DNA from: Agrobacterium pusense
Lineage (GTDB): Bacteria; Pseudomonadota; Alphaproteobacteria; Rhizobiales; Rhizobiaceae
DNA: 64,000 nt
Assembly (NCBI RefSeq): GCF_900102105.1
Contig: NZ_FNBB01000009.1
Coordinates: 124,001-188,000, forward strand
Reading direction: 5' to 3'
Positions 1 to 9,475 of the stretch are shown here, one piece after another. The translations under genes were made by a program, and so were the position numbers. Within the stretch, counting starts at the first letter, position 1; every line of letters starts with the position of its first letter. A model generated the notes under the pieces. It did no database searches. It was given only the letters and a program-made list of their open reading frames with translations, and was not told the DNA's origin.

Positions 1-672
1 CGCCGGCAGGCCAGCGACGGCGAGCGGGCGGTTGGGCATCGAGACGCGACCATTGCCGCTGCAGACTATGGCGGTGTGCCATGAGGCTCCGTCCGTGCTG
101 GCCTTGATCGAAAACCCGTCATTTCCCGCCAGGCCCATCTCCGCGCGGCCGCTCCAGCCGGACTGGAACAGCAATGAGGCTGTATCGGCCCCGCCCGCCT
201 TGTTGATCGTCATGCGGTGGCTGCCGTCATTCTGCGGGTGGGTGAAAAGGCTGGCGGGGGAGGCGAGCGCCAGCCGGTTGACGGCGTCGGCCTCCGTGCC
301 GATTCCCATGCTTTCCAGCCGACCGGTGGCCGGCAGTGGCAGGTCACGCCAGCCGCCGTCGCGCAGGACGCGGTATCTGCTTTCGGCCGCAAACCATGCC
401 GTCCAGCCGGGCTGCGGTGTGATAGAGAGCCACGCGCCATCCTGCCGGAAGGCGAGCCTGCCGCCCTTGCCGGCCCAATCGCCGGCAGCGTCGGCGGAGA
501 GGAGGAAACAATCTCCCTCGGCGGCGTTTTCGGGCGGTGCGGCAACCACAGCCTTGACGACCAGCTGCACGATCGCGTCGAGCCGTTGCAGCGCCTCGTT
601 GTGGGTGACGTGTTTCTGCGCCTGCGAGGGGAGGATATAGGGAAGCTGAAGTCTCGCCGTCTGTTCGGTCAT
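1..672 (-). CDS. DUF2793 domain-containing protein (partial, C-terminus outside window)
   Basis: The reading frame opens with ATG at 670-672 and stays open for 224 codons to the window edge, so the C-terminus is missing. The N-terminus contains the motif LPYILPSQAQKHVTHNEAL, which I recognise as the start of the DUF2793 family. These proteins are seen in alphaproteobacteria, often near phage-tail-like or gene-transfer-agent genes, but the function is unknown. No signal peptide or membrane segment is visible in the part present. Its upstream neighbour is a long inverted repeat and then cysQ, so there is no operon context to use. The family call is fairly secure; no function is claimed. Confidence 0.75.
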   Translation of the reverse strand, partial: MTEQTARLQLPYILPSQAQKHVTHNEALQRLDAIVQLVVKAVVAAPPENAAEGDCFLLSADAAGDWAGKGGRLAFRQDGAWLSITPQPGWTAWFAAESRYRVLRDGGWRDLPLPATGRLESMGIGTEADAVNRLALASPASLFTHPQNDGSHRMTINKAGGADTASLLFQSGWSGRAEMGLAGNDGFSIKASTDGASWHTAIVCSGNGRVSMPNRPLAVAGLPA

Positions 673-785
673 GATGTGCCTCCCGCGCTGCGGTGTTTCG
701 TTGCGGGGGCATTGTGAGGTGGTGGCGTGGGGCGGGGATGAGCGGGGGTGGATTATTTTTTGGGGGGCCTTGGTGTGTGTGGCTT

Positions 786-944
786 TACCCCCCTCTGCCC
801 TGCCGGGCATCTCCCCCTCAAGGGGGGAGATCAGCAGGAAGCGCTACCGCCACTTCATTCGCAAACGTTGAGATGGGGGGAGACCTATCCGCGAGTCGAT
901 CTCCCCCCTTGAGGGGGAGATGCCCGGCAGGGCAGAGGGGGGTA
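786..944. repeat. RIME-like long inverted repeat, copy 1
   Basis: Two arms of about 45 bases, at 786-832 and 898-944, are near-perfect reverse complements. They carry the shared core TCTGCCCTGCCGGGCATCTC followed by a C-rich/G-rich stem. A variable spacer of about 65 bases separates them. The same element recurs at 18231, 22003 and 42755. It resembles the Rhizobium-specific intergenic mosaic elements (RIME) in layout; the family name is from memory. It fills most of the gene-free stretch 673-1011 downstream of cysQ. Confidence 0.85.
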
Positions 945-1011
945 AAGCCGCACACACCGAAGCTCACCAATGCCGCCCGTCGCAAGAGCCGCAGCAAACG
1001 CCGAGCGCCCG

Positions 1012-1800
1012 TTACCCCGCGTGTTCCACCGCCATCGCCCCTTCGGCAATGAAATCCGGATTGGCCAGCGCATCCTCGCCATCGCCCTTCACCGCATAGG
1101 TTAGCGGAAGGCCCGAGCAGTCCAGCGTCCGGCCGCCGGCGGCGCGCAGCACGGCGTCGCCCGCCGCCGTGTCCCACATCATGGTGCGGCTGAAGCGTGG
1201 GTAGATATCGGCGGCACCCTCCGCCAGCATGCAGAATTTCAGCGACGAGCCGACAGAAATACAGTCCTTCAGTCCATGTTCGGCCACGAAGGCTTCCGTT
1301 CGTGCGGTGCAGTGCGAACGGCTGATCAGCGCCACGGGGGAAGCGCCGCGCTGGCGGGCCCGGATGGGGTGGCGCGACAGAATGACGCCTTCGGCCGATA
1401 TGGCGAGTTTTTCGGCGGCGTTGCCCTCGCCGGTCCACGCCTGTCCGCGACAGGGGGCGTAAACCACACCGACCACCGGAGCGCCGTTGCGGATGAGCGC
1501 GATGTTGACGGTGAAATCATCCTTGCCGGAAATGAACTCCTTGGTTCCATCCAGCGGATCGACGAGAAAGAACTCCGCTCCGGTTTCCGGCAGGATGCCA
1601 CTCGACACGGCCTCTTCGGCGACCACCGGTATATCGGAAAAATGGGCGGCCAGGGCCGCAAGAATGATCGCTTCGGCACGCTGATCGGCTTCCGTCACCG
1701 GCGAGCAGTCATCCTTGTACGACACATGCGGGCCGGCACGGTGGACCGCCATGATGGCCTGCCCGGCGTCCAGCGCCGCTTTCGTCAATATGTCGATCAT
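1012..1800 (-). CDS. cysQ: 3'(2'),5'-bisphosphate nucleotidase CysQ
   Basis: This 262-residue cytoplasmic enzyme belongs to the inositol monophosphatase-like family. It is expected to hydrolyse 3'-phosphoadenosine 5'-phosphate, a by-product of sulfate assimilation, to AMP and phosphate. The metal-binding motif DPLDGTKEF lies near residue 81, the second acidic cluster MMWDTAAGDAVL near residue 208, and a glutamate pair (VVAEEAV) near residue 60, as expected for a magnesium-dependent phosphatase. The length matches the family. It is transcribed divergently from livH across a 335-base gap, and no sulfur gene is adjacent. An inositol phosphatase role is the alternative, but the DGTKEF motif favours CysQ. 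Confidence 0.9.
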   Translation of the reverse strand: MIDILTKAALDAGQAIMAVHRAGPHVSYKDDCSPVTEADQRAEAIILAALAAHFSDIPVVAEEAVSSGILPETGAEFFLVDPLDGTKEFISGKDDFTVNIALIRNGAPVVGVVYAPCRGQAWTGEGNAAEKLAISAEGVILSRHPIRARQRGASPVALISRSHCTARTEAFVAEHGLKDCISVGSSLKFCMLAEGAADIYPRFSRTMMWDTAAGDAVLRAAGGRTLDCSGLPLTYAVKGDGEDALANPDFIAEGAMAVEHAG

Positions 1801-2135
1801 CTCTTTGCCAATTGAATCCCGTCTGCGGGATATCGCCGTTCCGATCTTCGCTACTCCTTTGCCCGCTGCCCGTCAAATAATGGCGTCGGACAATGCTAAA
1901 ATAAGCATTCGACCGTCATTTTTTCAGCACTTCCTGCCAAAATCATGGCTCTTTTGATCGGGAAAGCGGCAGCTGGTGTGGAAATTCCAAATTTTGTGCA
2001 GGATCGCCCGTTTTTGACTTCACATTTTTAACGAACACGATATGCATTTTGAGGGTGGGGGTCTGCCTGCAAGGGCGCCCCTATAATTAACATAACGAGG
2101 CGTGGCCCATTTGAGGTCGTGCCCGGGGGAAAGAC
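1801..2135. other. Divergent intergenic region cysQ/livH
   Basis: This 335-base AT-richer stretch must hold the promoters of cysQ (minus) and the liv operon (plus). A perfect TATAAT occurs at 2082-2087, about 49 bases before livH, but no good -35 box lies 16-18 bases upstream of it, so the promoter assignment is weak. No long repeat or small gene was seen. The sequence GGGGGAAAG just before the livH ATG serves as ribosome binding site. Confidence 0.4.
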
Positions 2136-3038
<903 letters not shown>

Positions 3039-3042
3039 TCCC

Positions 3043-4440
3043 ATGGCCAATATCGCTTCCGAAAACACCTCTTCCGGCCCCAGCCTGATGGCGACAGCCG
3101 TGAAGGAGGGCCTGATTGCGGGCGTCATCTCGTTCGGCATGTTCATTCTTTATGTCGGCATCGTCACCTATCAGGACATCAACAACCAGCTGATCTGGGG
3201 CACGCGCTGGGGCCTTCTGGCGATCTTCGTCGCCGTTGCCGCCATCGGCCGCTTCCTTATGGTCGGCTTTATCAAGCCGTCGCTGGATCGTCGCAAGCTG
3301 GCCAAGGCCAAGAGCGGCGTTCTGGAGATTTCCGAGGAAAAGGGCTTTTTCCACAAGCACTTTCTGAAGCTGGCGCTGGTTCTGCTGCTGCTTTATCCCG
3401 TTATCGCGGTGCAGCTCTTCGGTTTCCAGGGCTCGCTGAAATTCGTCGACAATTTCGGCATCCAGATCCTGATCTATGTGATGCTGGCCTGGGGGTTGAA
3501 CATCGTCGTCGGCCTCGCCGGTCTGCTCGATCTCGGCTACGTCGCCTTTTATGCGGTGGGCGCCTATTCTTATGCGCTGCTCTCCAGCCAGTTCGGCCTC
3601 TCGTTTTGGGTGCTGCTGCCCGTTGCCGGCATTCTGGCAGGCTTCTGGGGCATCATCCTCGGCTTTCCGGTGCTGCGCCTGCGCGGCGACTATCTGGCAA
3701 TCGTCACGCTCGCCTTCGGTGAAATCATCCGTCTCGTGCTGCTCAACTGGACGGATGTGACCAAGGGCACTTTCGGTATTTCCGGCATCGCCAAGGCGTC
3801 GATCTTCGGCATCTGGTCGTTCGATGTCGGCGCGCCGAACAATTTCGCCAAGGCGTTCGGCCTGTCGATGTCCTCGGCCTATTACAAGATCTTCCTGTTC
3901 TACGTGATCCTGCTGCTGTGCATGCTGACGGCCTATGTCACCATCCGCCTGCGCCGCATGCCCATCGGCCGGGCGTGGGAAGCGCTGCGTGAGGACGAGA
4001 TCGCCTGCCGTTCGCTCGGCATCGATACGGTCATCACCAAGCTCACCGCTTTTGCAACGGGCGCAATGTTCGGCGGTTTTGCAGGTTCCTTCTTCGCCGC
4101 CCGTCAGGGGTTCGTTTCGCCGGAAAGCTTCGTGTTCCTCGAATCCGCCGTCATTCTCGCCATCGTCGTTCTCGGTGGCATGGGCTCGCTGACCGGCATT
4201 GCCATTGCGGCGCTCGTCATGGTCGGCGGCACCGAGCTTCTGCGCGAAATGGAGTTCCTGAAGCATGTCTTCGGGCCCGATTTCACGCCGGAACTCTATC
4301 GTATGCTGCTGTTCGGGCTTGCCATGGTCATCGTCATGCTGTTCAAGCCGCGCGGTTTCGTCGGCTCGCGTGAACCCACGGCTTTCCTTAAAGAACGCAA
4401 GGCCGTCTCCGGCAGCTTTACCAAGGAAGGTCACGGTTGA
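3043..4440 (+). CDS. livM: Branched-chain amino acid ABC transporter permease LivM
   Basis: This second HAAT permease has 465 residues from ATG 3043. Residues 1-110 form an N-terminal extension with two or three extra membrane segments, and the conserved LivM core follows, including the segment [20 protein letters not shown]. This long form is common in alphaproteobacteria. A frame upstream of the ATG is open, but the four-base gap after livH and the alignment favour ATG 3043. The stop codon overlaps the livG start by one base, showing tight coupling. It should pair with LivH as the transmembrane channel for amino acid import. Confidence 0.92.
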   Translation: MANIASENTSSGPSLMATAVKEGLIAGVISFGMFILYVGIVTYQDINNQLIWGTRWGLLAIFVAVAAIGRFLMVGFIKPSLDRRKLAKAKSGVLEISEEKGFFHKHFLKLALVLLLLYPVIAVQLFGFQGSLKFVDNFGIQILIYVMLAWGLNIVVGLAGLLDLGYVAFYAVGAYSYALLSSQFGLSFWVLLPVAGILAGFWGIILGFPVLRLRGDYLAIVTLAFGEIIRLVLLNWTDVTKGTFGISGIAKASIFGIWSFDVGAPNNFAKAFGLSMSSAYYKIFLFYVILLLCMLTAYVTIRLRRMPIGRAWEALREDEIACRSLGIDTVITKLTAFATGAMFGGFAGSFFAARQGFVSPESFVFLESAVILAIVVLGGMGSLTGIAIAALVMVGGTELLREMEFLKHVFGPDFTPELYRMLLFGLAMVIVMLFKPRGFVGSREPTAFLKERKAVSGSFTKEGHG

Positions 4441-5318
4441 TGGCTTCCGGAACAACAACAATGACACCCAATACCACTGGCGACACGATCCTCAAGGTCG
4501 AACATCTCTCGATGCGCTTTGGCGGCCTTATGGCCATCAACGACTTCTCCTTCGAGGCGAAGCGCGGCGAGATCACCGCGTTGATCGGCCCGAACGGTGC
4601 GGGCAAGACCACGGTCTTCAACTGCATCACCGGCTTCTACAAGCCCACCATGGGCATGATCACCATGCGCCAGCAGGATGGCGAGACGCATCTACTCGAG
4701 CGCCTGCCGGATTTCGAAATCACCAAGAAGGCAAAGGTGGCGCGCACCTTCCAGAACATCCGCCTGTTTTCGGGCCTGACCGTTCTGGAAAACCTGCTGG
4801 TGGCGCAGCACAATGCGCTGATGAAGGCCTCGGGTTACACGATCCTCGGCCTTCTCGGCCTGCCCGCATACCGGCGGGCGGTGGATGCCTCTATCGAAAA
4901 AGCCAAATACTGGCTGGAAAAGGCCGATCTGATCGATCGCGCCGACGATCCGGCGGGCGATCTGCCCTATGGCGCGCAGCGCCGCCTGGAAATCGCCCGC
5001 GCCATGTGCACGGGGCCGGAACTGCTTTGCCTCGATGAGCCGGCCGCCGGTCTCAATCCGAAGGAATCCCTGGCGCTCAACACGCTGCTGCGCGGCATCC
5101 GCGACGAGGGTACGTCGCTGCTCCTCATCGAGCACGACATGTCCGTGGTGATGCAGATTTCCGACCACGTGGTGGTTCTGGAATACGGTCAGAAGATTTC
5201 CGACGGCACGCCGGACCATGTGAAGAACGACCCGAAGGTCATCGCCGCCTATCTGGGTGTCGAGGATGATGAAGTGGAAGACGTGATTGCGGAAGAACTC
5301 GACGGAGGAGCGGCCTGA
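4440..5318 (+). CDS. livG: Branched-chain amino acid ABC transporter ATP-binding protein LivG
   Basis: This 292-residue ATPase energises LivHM. The Walker A motif GPNGAGKTT is near residue 50, the family-specific ARTFQNIRLF follows near residue 105, and the Walker B LCLDEPAAGLNP is near residue 200. The signature motif reads LPYGAQRRLEIARAM rather than LSGGQ, which is usual for LivG. The start is ATG 4440, sharing one base with the livM stop; a TTG one codon earlier is less likely. The C-terminal 25 residues are acidic. Its stop also overlaps the livF start by one base. Confidence 0.93.
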   Translation: MASGTTTMTPNTTGDTILKVEHLSMRFGGLMAINDFSFEAKRGEITALIGPNGAGKTTVFNCITGFYKPTMGMITMRQQDGETHLLERLPDFEITKKAKVARTFQNIRLFSGLTVLENLLVAQHNALMKASGYTILGLLGLPAYRRAVDASIEKAKYWLEKADLIDRADDPAGDLPYGAQRRLEIARAMCTGPELLCLDEPAAGLNPKESLALNTLLRGIRDEGTSLLLIEHDMSVVMQISDHVVVLEYGQKISDGTPDHVKNDPKVIAAYLGVEDDEVEDVIAEELDGGAA

Positions 5319-6046
5319 TGTCCGGTGAACCGCTTCTGAAAGTCCAGGGTGTCGAAACCTATTATGGCAATATCCGGGCTCTGGCCGGTGTCGATGTCGA
5401 AGTGAAGAGGGGCGAAATCGTCAGCCTGATCGGCGCCAATGGCGCTGGCAAGTCGACGCTGATGATGACAATCTGCGGCAGCCCGCAGGCGCGCGCCGGC
5501 CAGGTGATCTTCGATGGCGAGGACATTACCCAGCTGCCGACCCATCTGATCGCCCGCAAGCGCATCGCCCAATCACCGGAAGGCCGCCGGATTTTCCCGC
5601 GCATGACAGTGCTGGAAAACCTGCAGATGGGCGCCAATCTCGATAACCTGAAATATTTCAAGGAAGACGTCGAGAAGATCTTCGTGATGTTTCCGCGCCT
5701 GAAGGAGCGTCAGAGCCAGCGCGGCGGCACGCTTTCCGGCGGCGAGCAGCAGATGCTCTCCATCGGCCGCGCGCTGATGGCGCGTCCGAAGCTCCTGCTG
5801 CTGGACGAGCCTTCGCTGGGTCTCGCTCCGCTGATCGTCAAGGGCATTTTCGAGGCGATCAAGAAACTCAATCAGGAAGAGGGTCTGACCGTCTTCCTCG
5901 TGGAGCAGAACGCCTTCGCCGCGCTCAAGCTTTCCGACCGTGCTTATGTGATGGTCAACGGCAAGGTGACGATGAGCGGTTCGGGCAAGGAACTGCTCGC
6001 CGATCCGCAGGTACGCGCCGCCTATCTCGAAGGCGGACGGCACTGA
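5318..6046 (+). CDS. livF: Branched-chain amino acid ABC transporter ATP-binding protein LivF
   Basis: This 242-residue second ATPase of the HAAT system is expected to form the nucleotide-binding dimer with LivG. Walker A GANGAGKST is near residue 39, the signature LSGGEQQMLSIGRALM near residue 140, and Walker B LLLLDEPSLGLAP near residue 160. The segment AQSPEGRRIFPRMTVLENL is typical of LivF. The ATG shares its first base with the stop of livG. A nine-base-pair hairpin without a T-run follows the stop at 6056-6082, possibly a stability element before the next gene. Confidence 0.93.
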   Translation: MSGEPLLKVQGVETYYGNIRALAGVDVEVKRGEIVSLIGANGAGKSTLMMTICGSPQARAGQVIFDGEDITQLPTHLIARKRIAQSPEGRRIFPRMTVLENLQMGANLDNLKYFKEDVEKIFVMFPRLKERQSQRGGTLSGGEQQMLSIGRALMARPKLLLLDEPSLGLAPLIVKGIFEAIKKLNQEEGLTVFLVEQNAFAALKLSDRAYVMVNGKVTMSGSGKELLADPQVRAAYLEGGRH

Positions 6047-6055
6047 AAGATTTTA

Positions 6056-6082
6056 CTTGCGCCGGAAATTTTGCGGCGCAAG
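6056..6082. other. Intra-operon hairpin after livF
   Basis: CTTGCGCCG at 6056-6064 and CGGCGCAAG at 6074-6082 form a perfect 9-bp stem with a 9-base loop. No run of T follows, so it is not a typical intrinsic terminator. It lies 9 bases after the livF stop and could reduce read-through or protect the 3' end of the livHMGF message. Confidence 0.5.
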
Positions 6083-6226
6083 ACTGCAAACGGCGGTCCG
6101 TCGTCCTTTGGTCAAAACCTTAAGGATCCATGGCGGGGCGTAAACAATAAAATGCCCGGCGGCAAACGACGGGACGACAGACAAGGCAGGGCCTGGGTAT
6201 TCAGCCCGGCACTGATGGGGAAAGAG

Positions 6227-6580
6227 ATGCAGGGCCTTTTTTTCGAGACGGATAACGGCGTGCGGTATGTTCTGCGCGCGTTGGTTGTTCTTCTGGGTTT
6301 CTGGACGGCTTGGCGCACCGGCAAATCCGTTGCCGACGGCTGGGGTGGTTATACGCGGGTGGTGATCTACACGCTCGCGCTGGGCGTGGTGATGCGGTTT
6401 TTGCATCACGCGCTGTTCGATGGGCCGTTCATCAACGGCTTCTACTACGTGTTTGACGTCGTTCTTCTTCTGGTTTTTTCCAGCATCGGTTTCCGCATGC
6501 GCCGGACGAGCCAGATGGTCAATAATTACTATTGGCTCTACGACCGCACGTCGGCATTTTCCTATAAAAAGAAAAATTGA
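6227..6580 (+). CDS. DUF6867 family membrane protein
   Basis: This 117-residue protein has three or four hydrophobic segments, roughly at residues 11-28, 38-60, 62-80 and 80-92. The charged tail contains NNYYWLYDRTS. I recognise it as DUF6867, a family found next to liv-type transporters in alphaproteobacteria; its function is unknown. ATG 6227 is preferred because GGGGAAAG lies just upstream and the conserved part begins there (MQGLFFET). The frame is open further upstream to 6071, but that part looks like unrelated sequence. Its place between livF and livK suggests a role with that transporter, which is inference only. Confidence 0.75.
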   Translation: MQGLFFETDNGVRYVLRALVVLLGFWTAWRTGKSVADGWGGYTRVVIYTLALGVVMRFLHHALFDGPFINGFYYVFDVVLLLVFSSIGFRMRRTSQMVNNYYWLYDRTSAFSYKKKN

Positions 6581-6699
6581 CAGCCGGTATTTTCCGGGGT
6601 CACTAATACTCGGCAGAGTGGAACGTTTCCTGTTCGGTTAAGGTGGGTACTGAACAGGTCCTCGCAAACAACCCATCCAAAGGAACTGGGAGTAAAGTA

Positions 6700-7818
6700 A
6701 TGAAGAAGTCTCTTCTTTCCGCTGTCGCGCTGACCGCCATGGTCGCGTTTGGCGGTTCGGCCTGGGCCGATGTCGTGATCGCCGTCGGCGCACCGCTGAC
6801 TGGCCCGAACGCTGCTTTCGGCGCTCAGATCCAGAAGGGTGCCGAACAGGCTGCGAAAGACATCAATGCCGCCGGCGGCATTAATGGCGAGCAGATCAAG
6901 ATCGTGCTGGGCGACGACGTATCCGACCCCAAGCAGGGTATTTCGGTCGCCAATAAATTCGTCGCTGACGGCGTGAAATTCGTTGTCGGTCACTTCAACT
7001 CCGGCGTTTCCATTCCGGCGTCCGAAGTTTACGCCGAAAACGGCATTCTCGAAATCACGCCTGCCGCGACCAACCCCGTGTTCACCGAGCGCGGTCTGTG
7101 GAACACGTTCCGCACCTGCGGCCGTGACGACCAGCAGGGCGGCATCGCCGGCAAGTATCTTGCCGATCATTTCAAGGACGCCAAGATCGCCATCATTCAC
7201 GACAAGACGCCTTACGGTCAGGGCCTTGCCGATGAAACCAAGAAGGCAGCCAATGCCGCCGGCGTGAAGGAAGCCATGTACGAAGGCGTGAATGTCGGCG
7301 ACAAGGACTTCTCGGCGCTGATCTCCAAGATGAAGGAAGCCGGCGTTTCCATCATCTACTGGGGCGGCCTGCACACCGAAGCCGGCCTCATCATCCGCCA
7401 GGCGGCTGACCAGGGCCTGAAGGCCAAGCTCGTCTCGGGCGACGGTATCGTATCGAACGAACTGGCTTCCATCGCCGGCGACGCCGTCGAAGGCACGCTC
7501 AACACCTTCGGTCCTGATCCGACACTGCGCCCTGAAAACAAGGAACTGGTAGAGAAGTTCAAGGCCGCCGGTTTCAACCCGGAAGCCTATACGCTCTACT
7601 CCTATGCAGCCCTGCAGGCGATTGCCGGCGCTGCCAAGGCAGCCGGTTCCGTGGAGCCTGAAAGGGTTGCCGAAGCGCTGAAGAAGGGTAGCTTCCCGAC
7701 GGCGCTCGGCGAGATCTCCTTCGATGAGAAGGGTGACCCGAAGCTTCCTGGCTATGTCATGTACGAGTGGAAGAAGGGTCCGGACGGCAAGTTCACCTAC
7801 ATCCAGCAGGGCAGCTAA
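6700..7818 (+). CDS. livK: Branched-chain amino acid ABC transporter substrate-binding protein
   Basis: This 372-residue periplasmic binding protein is of the Leu/Ile/Val (PBP type I) class. A Sec signal peptide covers residues 1-23 ([20 protein letters not shown]), with cleavage probably after AWA. Mature sequence begins [18 protein letters not shown], and [20 protein letters not shown] is the ligand-binding region seen in LivJ/LivK. ATG 6700 is preceded by AACTGGGAG. It sits 120 bases after the DUF6867 gene, so it may also have its own promoter for higher expression. A strong terminator follows. The gene symbol could equally be livJ. Confidence 0.92.
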   Translation: MKKSLLSAVALTAMVAFGGSAWADVVIAVGAPLTGPNAAFGAQIQKGAEQAAKDINAAGGINGEQIKIVLGDDVSDPKQGISVANKFVADGVKFVVGHFNSGVSIPASEVYAENGILEITPAATNPVFTERGLWNTFRTCGRDDQQGGIAGKYLADHFKDAKIAIIHDKTPYGQGLADETKKAANAAGVKEAMYEGVNVGDKDFSALISKMKEAGVSIIYWGGLHTEAGLIIRQAADQGLKAKLVSGDGIVSNELASIAGDAVEGTLNTFGPDPTLRPENKELVEKFKAAGFNPEAYTLYSYAALQAIAGAAKAAGSVEPERVAEALKKGSFPTALGEISFDEKGDPKLPGYVMYEWKKGPDGKFTYIQQGS

Positions 7819-7840
7819 GCCTTTTGCGACACCCTATCGA

Positions 7841-7870
7841 AGCCCGGCATCGCTGCCGGGCTTTTCTTTT
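7841..7870 (+). terminator. Rho-independent terminator of the liv operon
   Basis: The stem AGCCCGGCA / TGCCGGGCT (7841-7849 and 7854-7862) has a TCGC loop and is followed by TTTCTTTT. It lies 22 bases after the livK stop. Confidence 0.88.
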
Positions 7871-7943
7871 GCGCGACAGGCGCCACACTGGAGACAATAA
7901 GGCGAGAGACAAAACCTCCCGAAAACTGCAATGAGGGGTGGCA

Positions 7944-8660
7944 ATGGCGATGAAACGGATGGTGTCTCCAATCCTTGGTCTTGCCATGCTGGCGGTTGTG
8001 CTCGGTGGCGTTCATCTCTTCAGCAAATCCCGGACGACGCAATTGTTCGGGGATATCATTCCGAGGGTCGAGACGCCGAAGCCGATGGTGGCCCTGACGT
8101 TTGACGACGGGCCCTCGGTGCGTTTCACGCCTGAGGTCCTGGCGATCCTGAGGGAACGCGGGATCAAAGCGACCTTTTTCCTGACGGGCAAGGAAACTGA
8201 AGAAAACCTGCCGCAGGCCCGCATGATCGTCAGCGAGGGGCATCAGGTCGGCAACCACAGCTATACGCATTCCAACATGGCCTTGATGGGACTGGGCAGG
8301 GTCGGGGACGAGATCGAGCGCACCGATGCGGCCATTCGGACTGCGGGTCACAAAGGTGAGATCATGTTCCGCCCGCCCTATGGCAAGAAGCTGTTCGCCT
8401 TGCCGTTATATCTTTCCCGGCATGAGCGGAAAACAATCATGTGGGATGTCGAACCGGAATCCTATCTAGATATCGCCGAGGATGCAGCGGCTCTTGCGAA
8501 GCACGTTATCGAGCACACGGAAAACGGCTCGATCATCATCATGCATGTCATGTATCGCAGCCGCGAGACTTCACGGCAGGCCTTGCCGCTGATCATCGAT
8601 GGACTGCGTCAGCGCGGGTTCGAGTTCGTGACAGTGTCGCAGCTGCTGGAAAATCGCTGA
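7944..8660 (+). CDS. Polysaccharide deacetylase family protein (CE4/NodB fold)
   Basis: This 238-residue protein has an N-terminal membrane anchor or signal (residues 5-25) and a NodB-homology domain. The metal and catalytic motifs are all present: TFDDGP near residue 52, the histidine pair NHSYTH near residue 102, and RPPYG near residue 138, with a late MHVM replacing the usual LH motif. It should remove N-acetyl groups from a cell-surface glycan in the periplasm; the substrate is not shown. ATG 7944 follows the ribosome binding site GAGGGGTGG. Its last 52 bases overlap the convergent ATPase gene. Confidence 0.87.
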   Translation: MAMKRMVSPILGLAMLAVVLGGVHLFSKSRTTQLFGDIIPRVETPKPMVALTFDDGPSVRFTPEVLAILRERGIKATFFLTGKETEENLPQARMIVSEGHQVGNHSYTHSNMALMGLGRVGDEIERTDAAIRTAGHKGEIMFRPPYGKKLFALPLYLSRHERKTIMWDVEPESYLDIAEDAAALAKHVIEHTENGSIIIMHVMYRSRETSRQALPLIIDGLRQRGFEFVTVSQLLENR

Positions 8661-9196
8661 GACAGCTGCGCTCCGTCCAGCCGCTCCAAAATGAAGTCGG
8701 CACGCTCTTCGACGCCTGATTTCGGAAGGACGACGGTTTCATAGTCGAGAGCTTGATAATCCCTGACGAGGCGGTCGTATTCTGCCACGGCCGCGGCAAA
8801 ATCATGCCGCCGCTCCGCGTCTGCCCGATAGATTTCCGGCCAGGGCGGGGTAAGGAAGACCAGCCTGTTATAGCGATGTTCGCGTTGCAGCGTTTCGATG
8901 ACGGGGTCACCGCTGACCTCGCGTAGAGCCGAGGCGGCGTCGATCAGGCCGCGATCGAAGAAGACGGTGCCGTGCTCTGGCGCATGCTGACGGTCTTCAA
9001 GCGCCACAGAAATGGCGCGGCGCGCAAAGGCTTCGAGGTCTATCCATGGCAGGGCGGCGCCACCGTTGCGGGTTTCTTCGATGACGATGCGGCGGCCGGG
9101 TTCCTCCACGGTGGCGAAACCGCGCCGGGCGAGCTCGGCGAGAAGTGTGGATTTTCCGCCGCCGGAGCAACCGGAGAGGATGATGAAACGGTTCAT
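8609..9196 (-). CDS. AAA family ATPase (AAA_28-like, small P-loop protein)
   Basis: This 195-residue cytoplasmic protein has a Walker A motif GCSGGGKST at residues 9-17. A Walker B-like segment, TVFFDRGLIDAAS, is near residue 77, and PPWPEIYRADAERR near residue 117 resembles nucleotide kinases. It fits the AAA_28 or predicted-ATPase family that often acts as a stand-alone nucleotide or small-molecule kinase, but no substrate can be given. The 3' end overlaps the deacetylase gene on the other strand by 52 bases. An inverted repeat lies just upstream. Confidence 0.75.
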   Translation of the reverse strand: MNRFIILSGCSGGGKSTLLAELARRGFATVEEPGRRIVIEETRNGGAALPWIDLEAFARRAISVALEDRQHAPEHGTVFFDRGLIDAASALREVSGDPVIETLQREHRYNRLVFLTPPWPEIYRADAERRHDFAAAVAEYDRLVRDYQALDYETVVLPKSGVEERADFILERLDGAQLSQRFSSSCDTVTNSNPR

Positions 9197-9266
9197 GGGG
9201 GTGCGTTCCTGTATTGGGGTTCAGGGCAGGGGGTGGTGATTTTTTGGGAGGTGGGTGCCGCGTATC

Positions 9267-9394
9267 TCTTCTCCCCGCAGGGGAGAAGGTGGCCCGAAGA
9301 GCCGGATGAGGGGGCAAGCTCTCGGTCTTATCGCTACCCTCGCCCCCTCATCCCGCTGCCGCGGACTTCTCCCTGGCGGGGAGAAGAAACAAGG
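9267..9394. repeat. CTTCTCCCCG-type inverted repeat, copy 1
   Basis: The outer arms CTTCTCCCCGCAGGGGAGAA and CTTCTCCCTGGCGGGGAGAA surround an inner inverted repeat of ATGAGGGGGC and GCCCCCTCAT. The same plan recurs at 16561, 32013 and 34686. It occupies the gap between the ATPase gene and the response regulator gene. Confidence 0.82.
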
Positions 9395-9475
9395 GGTTAC
9401 CGCTCGTTCAACAAGCAGAATTTGCGTATTTGAGCGAGAATGTGTCGGAAGAGCCTACCATAATTTGGCGAGCCG

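Noticed and set aside
32-717. Plus-strand open frames at the left edge
   Set aside because: They are antisense to the DUF2793 gene, whose protein matches a known family from its first residues.
786-944. CRISPR array
   Set aside because: The repeat is a single pair of inverted arms, not a series of direct repeats with equal spacers; the same holds for the other repeat sites.
2013-2042. TTGACT followed by a -10 box as liv promoter
   Set aside because: The sequence at 17-18 bases spacing (ACGATA or CGATAT) is a poor -10 match, so I do not assert it.
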